The notes under the pieces: generated by a model
What the model was told of the DNA's origin: nothing
The model's database searches: none
Seen by the model: only the letters and a program-made list of their open reading frames with translations
Source: Flavobacterium piscis
GTDB taxonomy: Bacteria > Bacteroidota > Bacteroidia > Flavobacteriales > Flavobacteriaceae
Assembly (NCBI RefSeq): GCF_001686925.1
Contig: NZ_LVEN01000005.1
Coordinates: 62,001 to 126,000, forward strand
Direction: 5' to 3'
DNA length: 64,000 bases
Translations under genes and position numbers: made by a program
Shown: positions 35,233-45,076 of the stretch, piece by piece
Numbering within the stretch: the stretch's first letter is position 1
Layout: every line of letters begins with the position of its first letter

Positions 35233-35814
35233 TTAAATCAAATTTTTAATTTTAGCATGTTGTAATAACATAATTGTTTTAGCATCAGTAATCTCACCGG
35301 ATTCGATCATGTTGTAAGCTTCTTCAAAAGTATATTCCAGTACTTCAATGTTTTCTTGTTCGGCATCTAGTCCGCCACCATCATTTACTTTCATGGTTTC
35401 ATCATATTCTCCAACAAAAAGATATAAAATCTCTGTAACAGAACCTGGTGACATATAAGTTTCAATAACTTTCTGAACTTTATTTAGACGATAGCCAGTT
35501 TCTTCTTCGGTTTCGCGAATTACAGCTTGTTCAGCATTATCCTGATCAAGAAGTCCGGCACAAACCTCGATCATCATTCCGTTTTTATTTCCGTTAAGAT
35601 AAGTAGGCAAACGAAACTGACGCGTTAAGATCACTGTCTTTTTAGATGAATTGTACAATAAAATAGCGGCTCCGTTTCCACGATCATACACTTCACGAAT
35701 ATGTGATTCTACTTTACCGTCTTTCTTTTGGTAATCAAAAGTTACTTTGTTTAGTATGTACCAATTGTCTGATAGTAACTTAGTTTCGGTAACTTTAATT
35801 TCTGGATTTTTCAT
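35233..35814 (-). CDS. nudK: GDP-mannose pyrophosphatase NudK-like Nudix hydrolase
   Basis: 193 residues. The Nudix box runs about 87-108 (GLLDQDNAEQAVIRETEEETGY, in the GX5EX7REUXEEXGU form), followed by YMSPGSVTEILYLFVGEY, the NudK/ADP-ribose-pyrophosphatase tail. NudK splits GDP-mannose into GMP and mannose-1-phosphate; other nucleotide sugars are possible substrates. Short cytoplasmic enzyme on its own, downstream of the purA terminator. Confidence 0.85.
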   Translation of the reverse strand: MKNPEIKVTETKLLSDNWYILNKVTFDYQKKDGKVESHIREVYDRGNGAAILLYNSSKKTVILTRQFRLPTYLNGNKNGMMIEVCAGLLDQDNAEQAVIRETEEETGYRLNKVQKVIETYMSPGSVTEILYLFVGEYDETMKVNDGGGLDAEQENIEVLEYTFEEAYNMIESGEITDAKTIMLLQHAKIKNLI

Positions 35815-35833
35815 AATAAGAAATCTTTTGTAT

Positions 35834-35862
35834 AAAAAAACGCTCTGGTTATCAGAGCGTTT
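35834..35862 (-). terminator. terminator of purA
   Basis: AAACGCTCTG (35838-35847) pairs with CAGAGCGTTT (35853-35862), a 10-base perfect stem; A's at 35834-35840 give a T-run on the minus strand. Confidence 0.88.
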
Positions 35863-35869
35863 AGATGTA

Positions 35870-37141
35870 TTATTTTGTTATTGTTTGCTTTCTGTCAGGT
35901 CCAACAGATACAATTTTAATTGGCACTCCAACTTCTTCTTCAATAAACTCAATATATTCTTTTAGCTCAATTGGTAATTGATCGTAAGTCGTCAATCCTG
36001 TTAAGTCAGCTTTCCATCCTTTAAATTGTTTATAAACAGGAGTTACGTTTTCCGGCTCGATGTTGTAAGGAAAGTGAGAAATGTTTTGTCCTTTATAGTT
36101 GTATTCTGTACAAACTTTCAAAGTTTCGAATCCTGAAAGAACATCGCCTTTCATCATCATTAACTGAGTAACTCCGTTTACCTGAACAGCATATTTTAAA
36201 GCTACAAGGTCTAACCATCCGCAACGTCTTTGTCTTCCTGTAACAGATCCAAATTCGTTACCCACTTTTGCCATAGTAGCACCAACTTCGTCAAAAAGTT
36301 CCGTTGGGAAAGGTCCGCTACCAACACGTGTTACGTAAGCTTTAAAAATTCCGTATACTTCTTTGATTTTGTTAGGTGCAATTCCTAAACCAGTACAAGC
36401 TCCTGCAGCAGTAGTATTTGATGAAGTTACGAAAGGATAAGTTCCAAAATCAACATCTAATAAAGATCCCTGAGCTCCTTCGCATAAAATAGATTTACCT
36501 GCTTTTTGAGCCTGGTAGATATATTCTTCACTGTCGATAAAATCTAATTTTTTTAATTCTTCGATAGCTTCAAAAAACTCTTTTTCAAGTTCAGCTAAGT
36601 TGTATTGAATTGCTACATCATAAAAAGCAATCATTGCTTCATGCTTGTCAGCCAATGCTCTGTAACGTTCTTTAAAATCTTCTAATTCAATATCTCCAAC
36701 ACGTAATCCGTTTCTTCCGGTTTTGTCCATGTAAGTTGGTCCAATTCCTTTAAGAGTAGAACCAATTTTAGCTTTTCCTTTAGACGCTTCAGAAGCTGCA
36801 TCAAGCAAACGGTGCGTTGGTAAAATTAAATGTGCTTTTCTTGAAATGATCAATTTGTTTTTGATGTCAAGGTTGAATTTCTCCAAACCTTCAATTTCTT
36901 TTTGAAAAACTACCGGATCTATTACAACACCATTACCAATGATGTTTATTGAATTTTTATGAAAAATTCCAGAAGGAATGGTTCTTAATACATGTTTAAT
37001 TCCGTCAAATTCTAATGTATGTCCTGCATTTGGTCCTCCCTGAAAACGTGCAATAATATCATAATTTGAGGTAAGAACGTCAACAATTTTCCCTTTACCT
37101 TCATCTCCCCATTGTAATCCTAGTAATAAATCTACGGTCAT
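35870..37141 (-). CDS. purA: adenylosuccinate synthetase
   Basis: 423 residues, standard length. LLGLQWGDEGKGKIVD (GTP loop and catalytic Asp), FQGGPNAGHT (IMP His), GSTLKGIGPTYMDK, CEGAQGSLLDVDFGTYPFVTSS and TGRQRRCGWLDL are all intact. It condenses IMP and aspartate using GTP on the path to AMP. It is the last gene of the RelA/SpoT-Fur-PurA run on the minus strand; its spacing to fur is about 96 bases, so a separate promoter is possible. Confidence 0.98.
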   Translation of the reverse strand: MTVDLLLGLQWGDEGKGKIVDVLTSNYDIIARFQGGPNAGHTLEFDGIKHVLRTIPSGIFHKNSINIIGNGVVIDPVVFQKEIEGLEKFNLDIKNKLIISRKAHLILPTHRLLDAASEASKGKAKIGSTLKGIGPTYMDKTGRNGLRVGDIELEDFKERYRALADKHEAMIAFYDVAIQYNLAELEKEFFEAIEELKKLDFIDSEEYIYQAQKAGKSILCEGAQGSLLDVDFGTYPFVTSSNTTAAGACTGLGIAPNKIKEVYGIFKAYVTRVGSGPFPTELFDEVGATMAKVGNEFGSVTGRQRRCGWLDLVALKYAVQVNGVTQLMMMKGDVLSGFETLKVCTEYNYKGQNISHFPYNIEPENVTPVYKQFKGWKADLTGLTTYDQLPIELKEYIEFIEEEVGVPIKIVSVGPDRKQTITK

Positions 37142-37237
37142 TCTGTTTTAATTTGCGTTGAGGCAATTTGAGTTGCCCTACTGATTAATGTAGTTAATTT
37201 TCTTTTTTTTTATTTTTTAAAATAATGCGTTTCCGGA

Positions 37238-37696
37238 CTATTGTTTTTGCTTTTTGTTTCCGTAGAAATACAATGAATGATTCGTAATTTCGATATCAAA
37301 TATTTCTTCGATTGTTTTTTTGATGGTTTGAATTCTTGGATCGCAAAATTCGATTACCTCACCAGAATCAGTCATGATAATATGGTCATGCTGTTTATCA
37401 AAATATGATTTTTCATAGTAAGCCTGATTTTGCCCAAATTGATGTTTTCTAACCAAAGCGCAGTCTAACAATAACTCGATCGTGTTGTATAATGTAGCTC
37501 TACTCACACGATAGTTCTTGTTTTTCATCTTGATATATAAGTTTTCTATATCAAAATGCTCTTCGCTATCGTAAATTTCCTGAAGTATAGCATAACGCTC
37601 AGGAGTTTTGCGATGCCCTTTTTGCTCAAGATACATTGTAAATACATTTTTTACAATTTCTTGATTCTTAGTGTTGTCAGTTGAAATGAGTGTCAT
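37238..37696 (-). CDS. fur: Fur-family metal-responsive regulator
   Basis: 152 residues from the ATG at 37696; an in-frame TTG three codons upstream lies within the promoter. The winged helix is residues about 15-85 ([15 protein letters not shown]...[12 protein letters not shown]). The metal domain has [17 protein letters not shown] but none of the CxxC pairs that hold the structural zinc in many Fur proteins, so it depends on His/Asp sites. It binds DNA with Fe2+ or a related metal to repress uptake genes. It sits between relA/spoT and purA. Confidence 0.88.
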   Translation of the reverse strand: MTLISTDNTKNQEIVKNVFTMYLEQKGHRKTPERYAILQEIYDSEEHFDIENLYIKMKNKNYRVSRATLYNTIELLLDCALVRKHQFGQNQAYYEKSYFDKQHDHIIMTDSGEVIEFCDPRIQTIKKTIEEIFDIEITNHSLYFYGNKKQKQ

Positions 37697-37702
37697 ATCC
37701 GG

Positions 37703-37710
37703 CAAAGATA
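37703..37710 (-). promoter_or_regulatory. -7 box of the fur promoter
   Basis: CAAAGATA is TATCTTTG on the minus strand, seven bases before the fur ATG (37696): a leaderless or nearly leaderless mRNA. Confidence 0.45.
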
Positions 37711-37786
37711 ATTTTTTATTTTTAATGAATAAAAGTTTCGGGTTTAAAGTTTAGTTATAAAACCCTTATAGATAGGTTAAAAAAGT

Positions 37787-40009
37787 TTAAGTTCTGTACT
37801 CTCTCGTCACTTTATCAACCCCATCAATTTTTTTAATCGCATTAATCATTTTCTTCAAAATGGTATTGTTTTGAACAATTACAGCAATCTGACCATGAAA
37901 AATTCCGGCATCTGTGCTTAACGAAATGCTCTGGATATTCACGCTCATATTGTTCGATATCACTCTGGTTAACTGATTGGTAAGCCCTAAAACATCCATT
38001 CCCGTAATATTAATAATAGCCTTGAATTCTTCTTGAGATGAATCAATCCATTTGGCACTCATGATTCGATAAGCATAATTAGACTGCATGCCAATCGCAT
38101 TAGGGCAGTCTTTTTTGTGTACTTTAATTCCTTCGTTTATCGTTACAAATCCAAAAACATCATCCCCCGGAATTGGGTTACAGCATGGCGAAAGTTTATA
38201 ATCGAGTTTGTCATGCTCAGTACCAAAAACCAGCATATCATAATTACTGCTGATAACTTGTTTATGAATATCATCGGCAGCAGTTGTATCTTTATTTCTT
38301 TTAATTTTATTTTTGAAGAAATTGATAAACGTATTGCTTTTTTGGGCGGCATAATCTTTTAATTGCTGATTCTCGATTGCTCCAATTCCAACTCTGTAAA
38401 ATAAATCTAAACTCGTTTTGAGTTTAAAAAAGTTCACCAGTTCATTAATAACCTGCTCGTTGATCGTTATCTTTAAATGTCTTAGTTTTCGAGTAAGTAA
38501 TTCTTTTCCTTCTTCAGCAATTTTTTTAGTGTTCTCGTTAAGAACGTTTTTTATTTTCGTTTTGGCTCTTGATGTGGTTACATATTCTAACCAGTTTACA
38601 GTTGGTTTTTGGTTGGCAGAAGTAATCACTTCGACCTGATCACCACTTTTTAACTCGTGATTTAACGGAACTAAACGTCCATTTACACGGGTTCCTCTGG
38701 TTTTTATTCCAATTTCTGAGTGAATGCTAAACGCAAAATCCAGCGAAGTAGCACCTTTTGGCAGTGATTTAATTTCTCCTTTTGGCGTAAAGACAAAGAT
38801 TTCTTTCGAATATAAATTCATTTTAAAATCTTCAACAAAATCAACCGCATTCGTTTCCTGATTTTCCAGCGCTTCGCGTAGCAAATTCAACCAAACATCA
38901 AGACCGCTTTCTTCTGTAGCGCCGTTTTTATATTTGTAATGCGCTGCATAACCTTTCTCTGCAATTTCATCCATACGCTCGCTTCGAACCTGCACTTCGA
39001 CCCAACGGCCTTTTGGTCCCATTACGGTAATGTGCAAAGCCTCGTAACCAGTTGATTTTGGAGATGAAATCCAGTCACGCAAACGACTCGGGCTTGGTCT
39101 GTAGTGATCTGTTACGATGGAGTAGATTTTCCAGGCCACAAATTTTTCGTCGTGCTGATCTGATTTATAGACAATTCTAAGAGCAAATTTGTCGTACACT
39201 TCATCAAAACTTACATTTTGAGCCCGCATTTTACGACGGATCGAATAAATAGATTTCGGACGTCCCTTGATTACATAATCGATACTTTCATTGTCGAGAG
39301 ATTTCTTTAAAACATCCGAAATATCTTTGATATAAGCGTCCTGTTCTTCTTTTGTCTCCCTTATTTTGCTTACAATATCATTGTAAACAGCCGGTTCTGT
39401 ATATTTTAAACCTAAATCTTCCAATTTGGTTTTTATATTATAAAGTCCTAAACGATGGGCGAGAGGCGCATAAATATAAAGCGTTTCCGAAGCAATTTTG
39501 GTTTGCTTGTATTCTGCCATTGAATCCATAGTTTGCATATTATGCAAACGATCGGCGAGTTTTATCAAAATTACACGAACGTCATCGTTCAGTGTAAGGA
39601 TCATTTTTCTGAAATTTTCTGCCTGCATCGAGGCATTCAGATCTTTTTGAACTAACGAAATTTTGGTTAAACCTTCGACAAGTTGAGCCACTTTTGGGTT
39701 AAATAAACGCTCAATATCCTCGACTGTCATAGGAGTATCTTCGACAACATCGTGCAATAAAGCCGCAGCAATAGAGGTCGCTCCTAAACCAATTTCAGAA
39801 GCAACAATTTTCGCAACTGCAATAGGATGAAAGATATACGCTTCGCCAGATTTACGTCTTTGTTCTTTATGTGCATCTACTGCGACATCAAATGCTTTTC
39901 GAATTAATTTTTTGTCGGTTGGACTTAAAGTCTGATAACTGATTCGAAGTAATTCTTTATACTCTTGGGCAATTGCTTTATTTTCTTTCTCAATATCTAT
40001 TTCTATCAT
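37787..40009 (-). CDS. RelA/SpoT bifunctional (p)ppGpp synthetase/hydrolase
   Basis: 740 residues from the ATG at 40009 (a TTG five codons upstream is possible). Order: HD hydrolase domain (residues about 40-185, FHPIAVAKI, LLHDVVEDT, RLHNMQTM), synthetase domain (about 215-370, SIRRKMR, RDWISSPKSTGYEALH, VEVQVRSERMDEIAEKGYAAHYKYK), TGS domain (about 400-465) and C-terminal ACT domain (about 660-735). The intact HDVVEDT motif means it can degrade (p)ppGpp, so it is the SpoT/Rel type. The stringent-response enzyme of this genome. Confidence 0.96.
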   Translation of the reverse strand: MIEIDIEKENKAIAQEYKELLRISYQTLSPTDKKLIRKAFDVAVDAHKEQRRKSGEAYIFHPIAVAKIVASEIGLGATSIAAALLHDVVEDTPMTVEDIERLFNPKVAQLVEGLTKISLVQKDLNASMQAENFRKMILTLNDDVRVILIKLADRLHNMQTMDSMAEYKQTKIASETLYIYAPLAHRLGLYNIKTKLEDLGLKYTEPAVYNDIVSKIRETKEEQDAYIKDISDVLKKSLDNESIDYVIKGRPKSIYSIRRKMRAQNVSFDEVYDKFALRIVYKSDQHDEKFVAWKIYSIVTDHYRPSPSRLRDWISSPKSTGYEALHITVMGPKGRWVEVQVRSERMDEIAEKGYAAHYKYKNGATEESGLDVWLNLLREALENQETNAVDFVEDFKMNLYSKEIFVFTPKGEIKSLPKGATSLDFAFSIHSEIGIKTRGTRVNGRLVPLNHELKSGDQVEVITSANQKPTVNWLEYVTTSRAKTKIKNVLNENTKKIAEEGKELLTRKLRHLKITINEQVINELVNFFKLKTSLDLFYRVGIGAIENQQLKDYAAQKSNTFINFFKNKIKRNKDTTAADDIHKQVISSNYDMLVFGTEHDKLDYKLSPCCNPIPGDDVFGFVTINEGIKVHKKDCPNAIGMQSNYAYRIMSAKWIDSSQEEFKAIINITGMDVLGLTNQLTRVISNNMSVNIQSISLSTDAGIFHGQIAVIVQNNTILKKMINAIKKIDGVDKVTREYRT

Positions 40010-40205
40010 AACGGCATAGTTCAAGTACTAAAAATAAGAATAAGTTTGAATATACGCAAGGGAATGAAGGGTTGATTTCTGAATTTAGATTTATGATTTC
40101 AGAGGGTAGATTTTGGCTTGTCAAATCGAGCGGAGTCGAGATTTTTTTGTAGTAAAAAGGACTTCGACTTTGCTCAGTCTGACAATAGAATATGTCATTT
40201 GTGAT

Positions 40206-40243
40206 GTTAAAATAAAAATTGATTTATCAATTTTTATTTTAAC
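40206..40243. repeat. 18-base perfect AT-rich palindrome
   Basis: GTTAAAATAAAAATTGAT (40206-40223) is perfectly complementary to ATCAATTTTTATTTTAAC (40226-40243) with a two-base TT loop. It may act as a terminator for the serine hydrolase transcript. Confidence 0.75.
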
Positions 40244-40244
40244 A

Positions 40245-40323
40245 AATCTAAAATCTAAAATCTAAAATCTAAAATCTAAAATCTAAAATCTAAAATCTAA
40301 AATCTAAAATCTAAAATCTAAAA
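40245..40323. repeat. heptamer tandem repeat (AATCTAA)n
   Basis: About 11 head-to-tail copies of the seven-base unit AATCTAA directly after the hairpin and next to the serine hydrolase stop. Single or double copies of the same word occur at 9421-9444 and inside the aminotransferase gene at 56.88 kb. With a TCGAGCGGAGTCGAGA word at 40125-40140, this accounts for the 40010-40323 spacer. Confidence 0.85.
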
Positions 40324-41862
40324 CTACTCTTTCATAAAATCCAAATCCTGAAAATCATAACTAAAATCAGTTAGTTCAGAGATGGGAAGCATTTTTAAGT
40401 TGATGACTTTTCCGGTTTCATCGTATTTGAAAAGTAGATGTGCATCGGCGTGAAAAAAGGCGTTGTTCCATTTTACGACATAATTTCCATCTTTATAAAA
40501 GAAAACTTCACCAACCAGTTGTGGCGAACGTTTTGATGCAAAATAGGCTTTTCCTTTTTTCTCTGTTATGGTAACTTCTCCAAACCAATTGTCTTTGTAG
40601 GTCCCGGTTATTTTAGAGAAATCAATTTTTAGTTTGTCCTTTTTATTTTTTGCAACGGTTGCCCAAACTTCATCAGTCACTTTATCTGCCGATGCTTCGC
40701 TGGCTTTCACACGGTTGCTGTAAGTGGTTACATAATCTTCGGGTTTAATTCCCAAATAACGGTCCTTTATGGTATTTGTTATGGCAGTAAATGCCGCTCC
40801 GGATTGTTGATTGGTCAGGACAATAATTCCTAAACCTATCTCCGGAATCAAGGTAGTTTGTGTCACATTTCCTTCTAATCCGCCGGTATGCGAAACTTGT
40901 TTGTATCCTTTTACATCACTCAAAAACCAACCTAAACCATATCCTGAAAAATGAGTATTGTAAGGTAGTTTTGTTTTTGCCGGAATAATGGTTTGCAATT
41001 GCCACATTTCGTCGTGTTCTTTCTCTGAAAATAATTGCTTATTGTCTCCGTATTTCCCATTGTTGATTTGTAAAATCGCCCATTTACTCAAATCATTTAC
41101 GCTTGAATAAATTCCGGCAGCTCCGTCAAAAAGCTGATTTTCATAACGTTTTATCGTTTTCAGTTTTCCGTCAACAGGAACATGCGGCGTAATAACATTT
41201 GTAGTGTCTTTTAAACGTTTTACAGAAGCTACACTATTGTTCATTTCGAGAGGTTTCATGATGCGTTCCTCAACAAAATCTGCCCAGGTTTTTCCGCTCA
41301 CAACATGTACAATTTCTCCTGCTATGATGTACATCAAATTGTCATAATCATATTTGGTTCTAAAACTCGAAACCGGTTTTAAGTATCTTAAATTATGAAC
41401 GATATCCTGCGCTTTAAAATCGCTTCCGTCAGGCCAGATCATCAAATCTCCCGCTCCAAGTCCGAGGCCGCTTCTGTGTGTTAAAAGATCACGAATTGTA
41501 AATTCGCGGGTTACATAATCATCGTACATTTTAAAATCCGGAAGATATTTCAGGACTTTATCATCCCATTTTATTTTACCCTCATCTACCAGCATAGCAA
41601 GTGCTGCCGTTGTAAATGCTTTACTATTTGAGGCAATCCCAAAAAGAGTATTGGCATCTACTTTTTGTTGTGTCAAAACCGATTTTACTCCATATCCTTT
41701 TGCCAATACTACTTTTCCGTCTTTTACAATTGCAACCGCAATTCCGGGAACATCAAAAGCTTTTATGGTACGATTCACCAATTCATCTACTTCCTGATTC
41801 GTAATTTGAGCCGAAACTGAAAAAGAAAATAATAACGCTAAAAGTGATAATTTATAACTCAT
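40324..41862 (-). CDS. exported beta-lactamase-family (class C) serine hydrolase
   Basis: 512 residues from the ATG at 41862, which begins a clean signal peptide (MSYKLSLLALLFSFSVSAQ). A start at 41910 would overlap the TrmH gene. The class-C/penicillin-binding fold shows S78-x-x-K81 (ASNSK), YDN (Y173) and a late HTGG. The C-terminal ~130 residues are a DUF3471-like domain (ITGTYKDNWFGEVTI). It is probably a periplasmic esterase, D-aminopeptidase or peptidoglycan hydrolase; resistance activity is not implied. Confidence 0.9.
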   Translation of the reverse strand: MSYKLSLLALLFSFSVSAQITNQEVDELVNRTIKAFDVPGIAVAIVKDGKVVLAKGYGVKSVLTQQKVDANTLFGIASNSKAFTTAALAMLVDEGKIKWDDKVLKYLPDFKMYDDYVTREFTIRDLLTHRSGLGLGAGDLMIWPDGSDFKAQDIVHNLRYLKPVSSFRTKYDYDNLMYIIAGEIVHVVSGKTWADFVEERIMKPLEMNNSVASVKRLKDTTNVITPHVPVDGKLKTIKRYENQLFDGAAGIYSSVNDLSKWAILQINNGKYGDNKQLFSEKEHDEMWQLQTIIPAKTKLPYNTHFSGYGLGWFLSDVKGYKQVSHTGGLEGNVTQTTLIPEIGLGIIVLTNQQSGAAFTAITNTIKDRYLGIKPEDYVTTYSNRVKASEASADKVTDEVWATVAKNKKDKLKIDFSKITGTYKDNWFGEVTITEKKGKAYFASKRSPQLVGEVFFYKDGNYVVKWNNAFFHADAHLLFKYDETGKVINLKMLPISELTDFSYDFQDLDFMKE

Positions 41863-41878
41863 AATTTTAAATGTAAAA

Positions 41879-42670
41879 TTAATTAAATCCTCTTTGGCGT
41901 TTGGCTTCAAAAATTAAAATAGCCGCTGCGACAGAGACATTCATACTGTCGATTTCGCCCTGCATCGGAATAATAATATTCTGAGTTGCGGCATCACGCC
42001 AATCCTGTGTTAATCCTGTGGCTTCCGTACCCACAACCAAAGCGGTTGGAGTAGTAAAATCCTGTGTATGATAAGAGGTTGAATTTTGTAGTGTAGCGCA
42101 GTAAAAATCGATCTTTTTTTCTTTCAAAAAAGCAATAATTTCGGCTGTTGTTCCTGTGGCAATCTGGTTGGTAAACAAACACCCAACGCTTGAACGAACA
42201 ATATTTGGGTTGTACAAATCGCTTTTTGGGTTGGCAATCAAAACGGCATCCAGATTTGCAGCATCGGCAGTACGTAAAAGTGCGCCAATATTCCCTGGTT
42301 TTTCAGGTGCTTCAGCGACAATTATCAACGGATTATCAGATAATTTTAAATCAGATAATGACATCGATTTGGTTTTGGCTATAGCCAAAATTCCTTCGGT
42401 AGTATCGCGATAGGCTAATTTCTGATATACTTCTTTATTGATTTCGATTAATGAAACTGGTGTATTTACCAATTTATTAATCTCACTTTCAGTTACCAAT
42501 TCCGGTAAAAATAAAACCGTTTCTATTTCGTAACCGCCTTTTATGGCAAGTGAAATTTCGCGTAATCCTTCAATCAAAAATGTTCCGCTTTGTTTTCGGG
42601 CTTTTGCCTTTTCTTGTAATAAAACGAGCGATTTTATAAACGGATTTTGTATTGAAGTAATTTGTTTCAT
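41879..42670 (-). CDS. TrmH-family RNA methyltransferase
   Basis: 263 residues. An N-terminal substrate-binding domain (about 1-95, SIQNPFIKSLVLLQEKAKARKQSG-FLIEGLREI) is followed by a SpoU trefoil-knot domain with EAPEKPGNIGALLRTADAANLDAV, VGTEATGLTQDW and IPMQGEIDSMNVSVAAAI, the three SPOUT motifs. It methylates a ribose 2'-OH in rRNA or tRNA; the exact site is not known. Confidence 0.93.
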   Translation of the reverse strand: MKQITSIQNPFIKSLVLLQEKAKARKQSGTFLIEGLREISLAIKGGYEIETVLFLPELVTESEINKLVNTPVSLIEINKEVYQKLAYRDTTEGILAIAKTKSMSLSDLKLSDNPLIIVAEAPEKPGNIGALLRTADAANLDAVLIANPKSDLYNPNIVRSSVGCLFTNQIATGTTAEIIAFLKEKKIDFYCATLQNSTSYHTQDFTTPTALVVGTEATGLTQDWRDAATQNIIIPMQGEIDSMNVSVAAAILIFEAKRQRGFN

Positions 42671-42781
42671 TTTTTTTAAAGGTACTTAGGTTGTGAGGCG
42701 CTAAGGTACTGAGATTTTTTTGAAAAGTTGCAAAGGTTCAGAGTTGCAAAGCTTCAGAGGTTTTAATGAAGTAAAAAAAGC

Positions 42782-42857
42782 TAGCCACAGATTAAAGGAT
42801 TAAAATGATTCATATTAGGTAGGTTTGCAATCATTTTAATCCTTTAATCTGTGGCTA
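42782..42857. repeat. 29-base perfect hairpin (TAGCCACAGATTAAAGG family)
   Basis: Bases 42782-42810 are perfectly complementary to 42829-42857, with an 18-base loop. The same CACAGATTAAAGGATTAAAATG word recurs at 48.16 and 48.28 kb. Confidence 0.85.
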
Positions 42858-42886
42858 ATAAATTCGTGAAATTCGTGGCGAAAATA

Positions 42887-43810
42887 TTATTCCTCAGTAG
42901 AATTATTTTCTTCTAATAATGCAATCTCTTCTTCTTTTGGTTTTGATACCACCTGATCTTTTTTGCCGAAAAGAAATTTCTTAAGGCCCGCAAATGCTGC
43001 AATAATTCCGATCACGATGATTTTTCCAAATTTAGCCAAAATAGCAAAAAAGCCCACTTTTGCTAAAACTTTCCCGGCAACTAAACCACCAATTGTCCAT
43101 GCGGCAACGGTATCTGTGTCGGCATCAAAATCAAGATATTTATGTCCCTGATTGAATTCTACACTTTTTAAGATTCCAGGAATACTTGCTTTTACTTCTG
43201 CAAGTTCGCTCATACCAGCAACGGCCGAAATATTGTACATTCCTTTTCTGCCTAAAATTCGTAAATCATAATTTAAAGTATTAGTTTGGTCCTGACCAAA
43301 TTTTAATTCTTTTGCCCAATGCAACACTTTTAAATTACTGTCATAATAGGGTTTTGATGCCCAGCCTATTAATTCTATTTCAGGATAACCACCTTTTTTT
43401 CTTTCTTCATTTTCTGCGAGAAAATCTTCTTTCATGGTTTTTAGCAAATCATCGTAATCAATGTCATTTGCATCGTCGTCTTTTACAAAACCATCTCCCT
43501 GATAATTAATAACAAACATCCAGCTATCACTGTGTGTTACGCCTTTTCCGTCAGGAACTAGAGACCCTAAGACTGTTTTGTCTTCAGGATTTCCCCATAA
43601 ATTGGTCAAAATACCCTGAGTTTGTTCTGCATTTAGAAATTTAAATCCTTTCGGCACATTTAATGTTCCGTCACCTTCAGATAAAACGATTTTCCCTGAT
43701 TGGTAATTTAAAGTTTTTTCAAAAAGTTCATCATTATTTTTAGGTTCCTGAGCAAAAATTTTGGGGATAAAAAAAGCAACTAAAAAAAGAAATACTAAAG
43801 TTTTTTTCAT
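42887..43810 (-). CDS. exported/membrane DUF2167 protein
   Basis: 307 residues with a signal peptide (VFLFLVAFFIPKIFAQ). GTLNVPKGFKFL, WMFVINYQGDGFVKDDD and YDLRILGRKGMYNISAV are the DUF2167 blocks. Near the C-terminus lies one hydrophobic segment of Gly/Ala/Phe, then a Lys-rich tail. It is probably anchored in the inner membrane with the bulk outside. DUF2167 is a stress-linked family of unknown activity. Confidence 0.85.
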   Translation of the reverse strand: MKKTLVFLFLVAFFIPKIFAQEPKNNDELFEKTLNYQSGKIVLSEGDGTLNVPKGFKFLNAEQTQGILTNLWGNPEDKTVLGSLVPDGKGVTHSDSWMFVINYQGDGFVKDDDANDIDYDDLLKTMKEDFLAENEERKKGGYPEIELIGWASKPYYDSNLKVLHWAKELKFGQDQTNTLNYDLRILGRKGMYNISAVAGMSELAEVKASIPGILKSVEFNQGHKYLDFDADTDTVAAWTIGGLVAGKVLAKVGFFAILAKFGKIIVIGIIAAFAGLKKFLFGKKDQVVSKPKEEEIALLEENNSTEE

Positions 43811-43855
43811 TTTGGTAAATTGGTTTTGGTTGGTTGTTATTTTTGGTTTAATTTA

Positions 43856-44941
43856 TTATTCGTGAAATATTTCTTTAATTTCATCGGCCACAGGATGCGA
43901 AGTTGTAAAAGTGTATCCCATAACTTTGGCGATGGTTTGTGCGGTTTGTTTTTGATAAAATTGAGATTGGGTTTTAACTTCGCCTTTTGGTGCGATTTCT
44001 GGTCCCATTGCAGCAAACCAAATCTCAGATGCTCCTGCAACGTCAGATCCGTGATCTGTCCATTCTTTCTTCTTTTTATCACCACGGCCATGATCGACAG
44101 TGATTAGTAAAGTGGTTTTGTTTTTGTACTGAGGATCATTTTGTACAAATTCCCAGATTTCCTTAATCCATTTATCAACCTGATTGGCAGCGTCAAGATA
44201 CGATCTGTATTGCCCCGAATGCGCCCACTCATCAGTTTCGCCGTAAGCAATATAAAGTACTTTTGGTTTCTTTGTTTTAAGTTCGTCCATAGCCTGATAA
44301 TGGGTAAAAACATCCAGACATTCATCTTCATGAAAAGGCTTAAACGAATTATCTCTCATTGCATTGAGCAATTTTTGAGTTTCGGTTGGATTATTTCCTC
44401 CAATGCTGTCAAAGGCAGAAATTACAGGAAAGCCACTTCTTTTTTCGTTCAAGATTCGATCAAAGGCATTCCATGCTCCAAAAGCTTTTACTTTACCGTT
44501 TAGATTAGGCTGTTGGTTTAAAAACTCCAGCACATTTACATTTGGATTGTCTTTATAGTGATTAGAATTCACTGCATTGTCTGCGTTTCCGGTCATCATT
44601 TCGCTATATCCGGGATAGCTAATCCAGTATTTATTGGTAACATCTACTTTATTACCCAAATCTCGATTGCCATAAATTTGCCCTTTCGAAGCAATTTCAG
44701 ACCATAAAAAAGGCATTATTTTTTGGCGGGCTTCTGTAATATCAGCACTTCCGTATTTTTTGTAAATGTACTTTCTGTCTCCCTGATTGAATCTTTTATT
44801 ATCGGCAATTTCTTTGTCCATTCCCTTAAAAACTTTCTGCCATCTAAAACCATCTGTGGTTATGATGATGATGTTTTCTGTTTTTTGTGCGTGGGATAAA
44901 AGGCTTGTGAAGGCAAATATAAATGCAGTTATTTTTTTCAT
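43856..44941 (-). CDS. alkaline-phosphatase-superfamily hydrolase (type I phosphodiesterase-like)
   Basis: 361 residues with a signal peptide (MKKITAFIFAFTSLLSHAQ). IIIITTDGFRWQKVFKG places the first metal Asp and a Thr/Ser nucleophile as in nucleotide pyrophosphatase/phosphodiesterases rather than the CxPSR of sulfatases. AYGETDEWAHSG and LITVDHGRGDKKK-WTDHGSD provide the second metal set. It likely hydrolyses phosphate diesters or monoesters in the periplasm. Confidence 0.82.
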   Translation of the reverse strand: MKKITAFIFAFTSLLSHAQKTENIIIITTDGFRWQKVFKGMDKEIADNKRFNQGDRKYIYKKYGSADITEARQKIMPFLWSEIASKGQIYGNRDLGNKVDVTNKYWISYPGYSEMMTGNADNAVNSNHYKDNPNVNVLEFLNQQPNLNGKVKAFGAWNAFDRILNEKRSGFPVISAFDSIGGNNPTETQKLLNAMRDNSFKPFHEDECLDVFTHYQAMDELKTKKPKVLYIAYGETDEWAHSGQYRSYLDAANQVDKWIKEIWEFVQNDPQYKNKTTLLITVDHGRGDKKKKEWTDHGSDVAGASEIWFAAMGPEIAPKGEVKTQSQFYQKQTAQTIAKVMGYTFTTSHPVADEIKEIFHE

Positions 44942-45076
44942 ATTTAGTTAATTTACATTAAAAAGGATTAATTAGAATTTATAAATCGATATCTCAAAAC
45001 TAACTAATATTGCTGTAGCGATACATTTATTGTTAGTTCATATCTTAAATATAACCATAAATTAACAAACATCCTT

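Noticed and set aside
40245..40323. CRISPR-like array
   Set aside because: The repeats are seven bases with no spacers, so it is a simple tandem repeat.
40324..41910. longer start (41910) for the serine hydrolase
   Set aside because: It would overlap the TrmH gene and hides the clear signal peptide beginning at 41862.
43820..44107. 95-residue plus-strand ORF overlapping the phosphatase-superfamily gene
   Set aside because: Shadow of the well-supported minus-strand gene with signal peptide and metal motifs.
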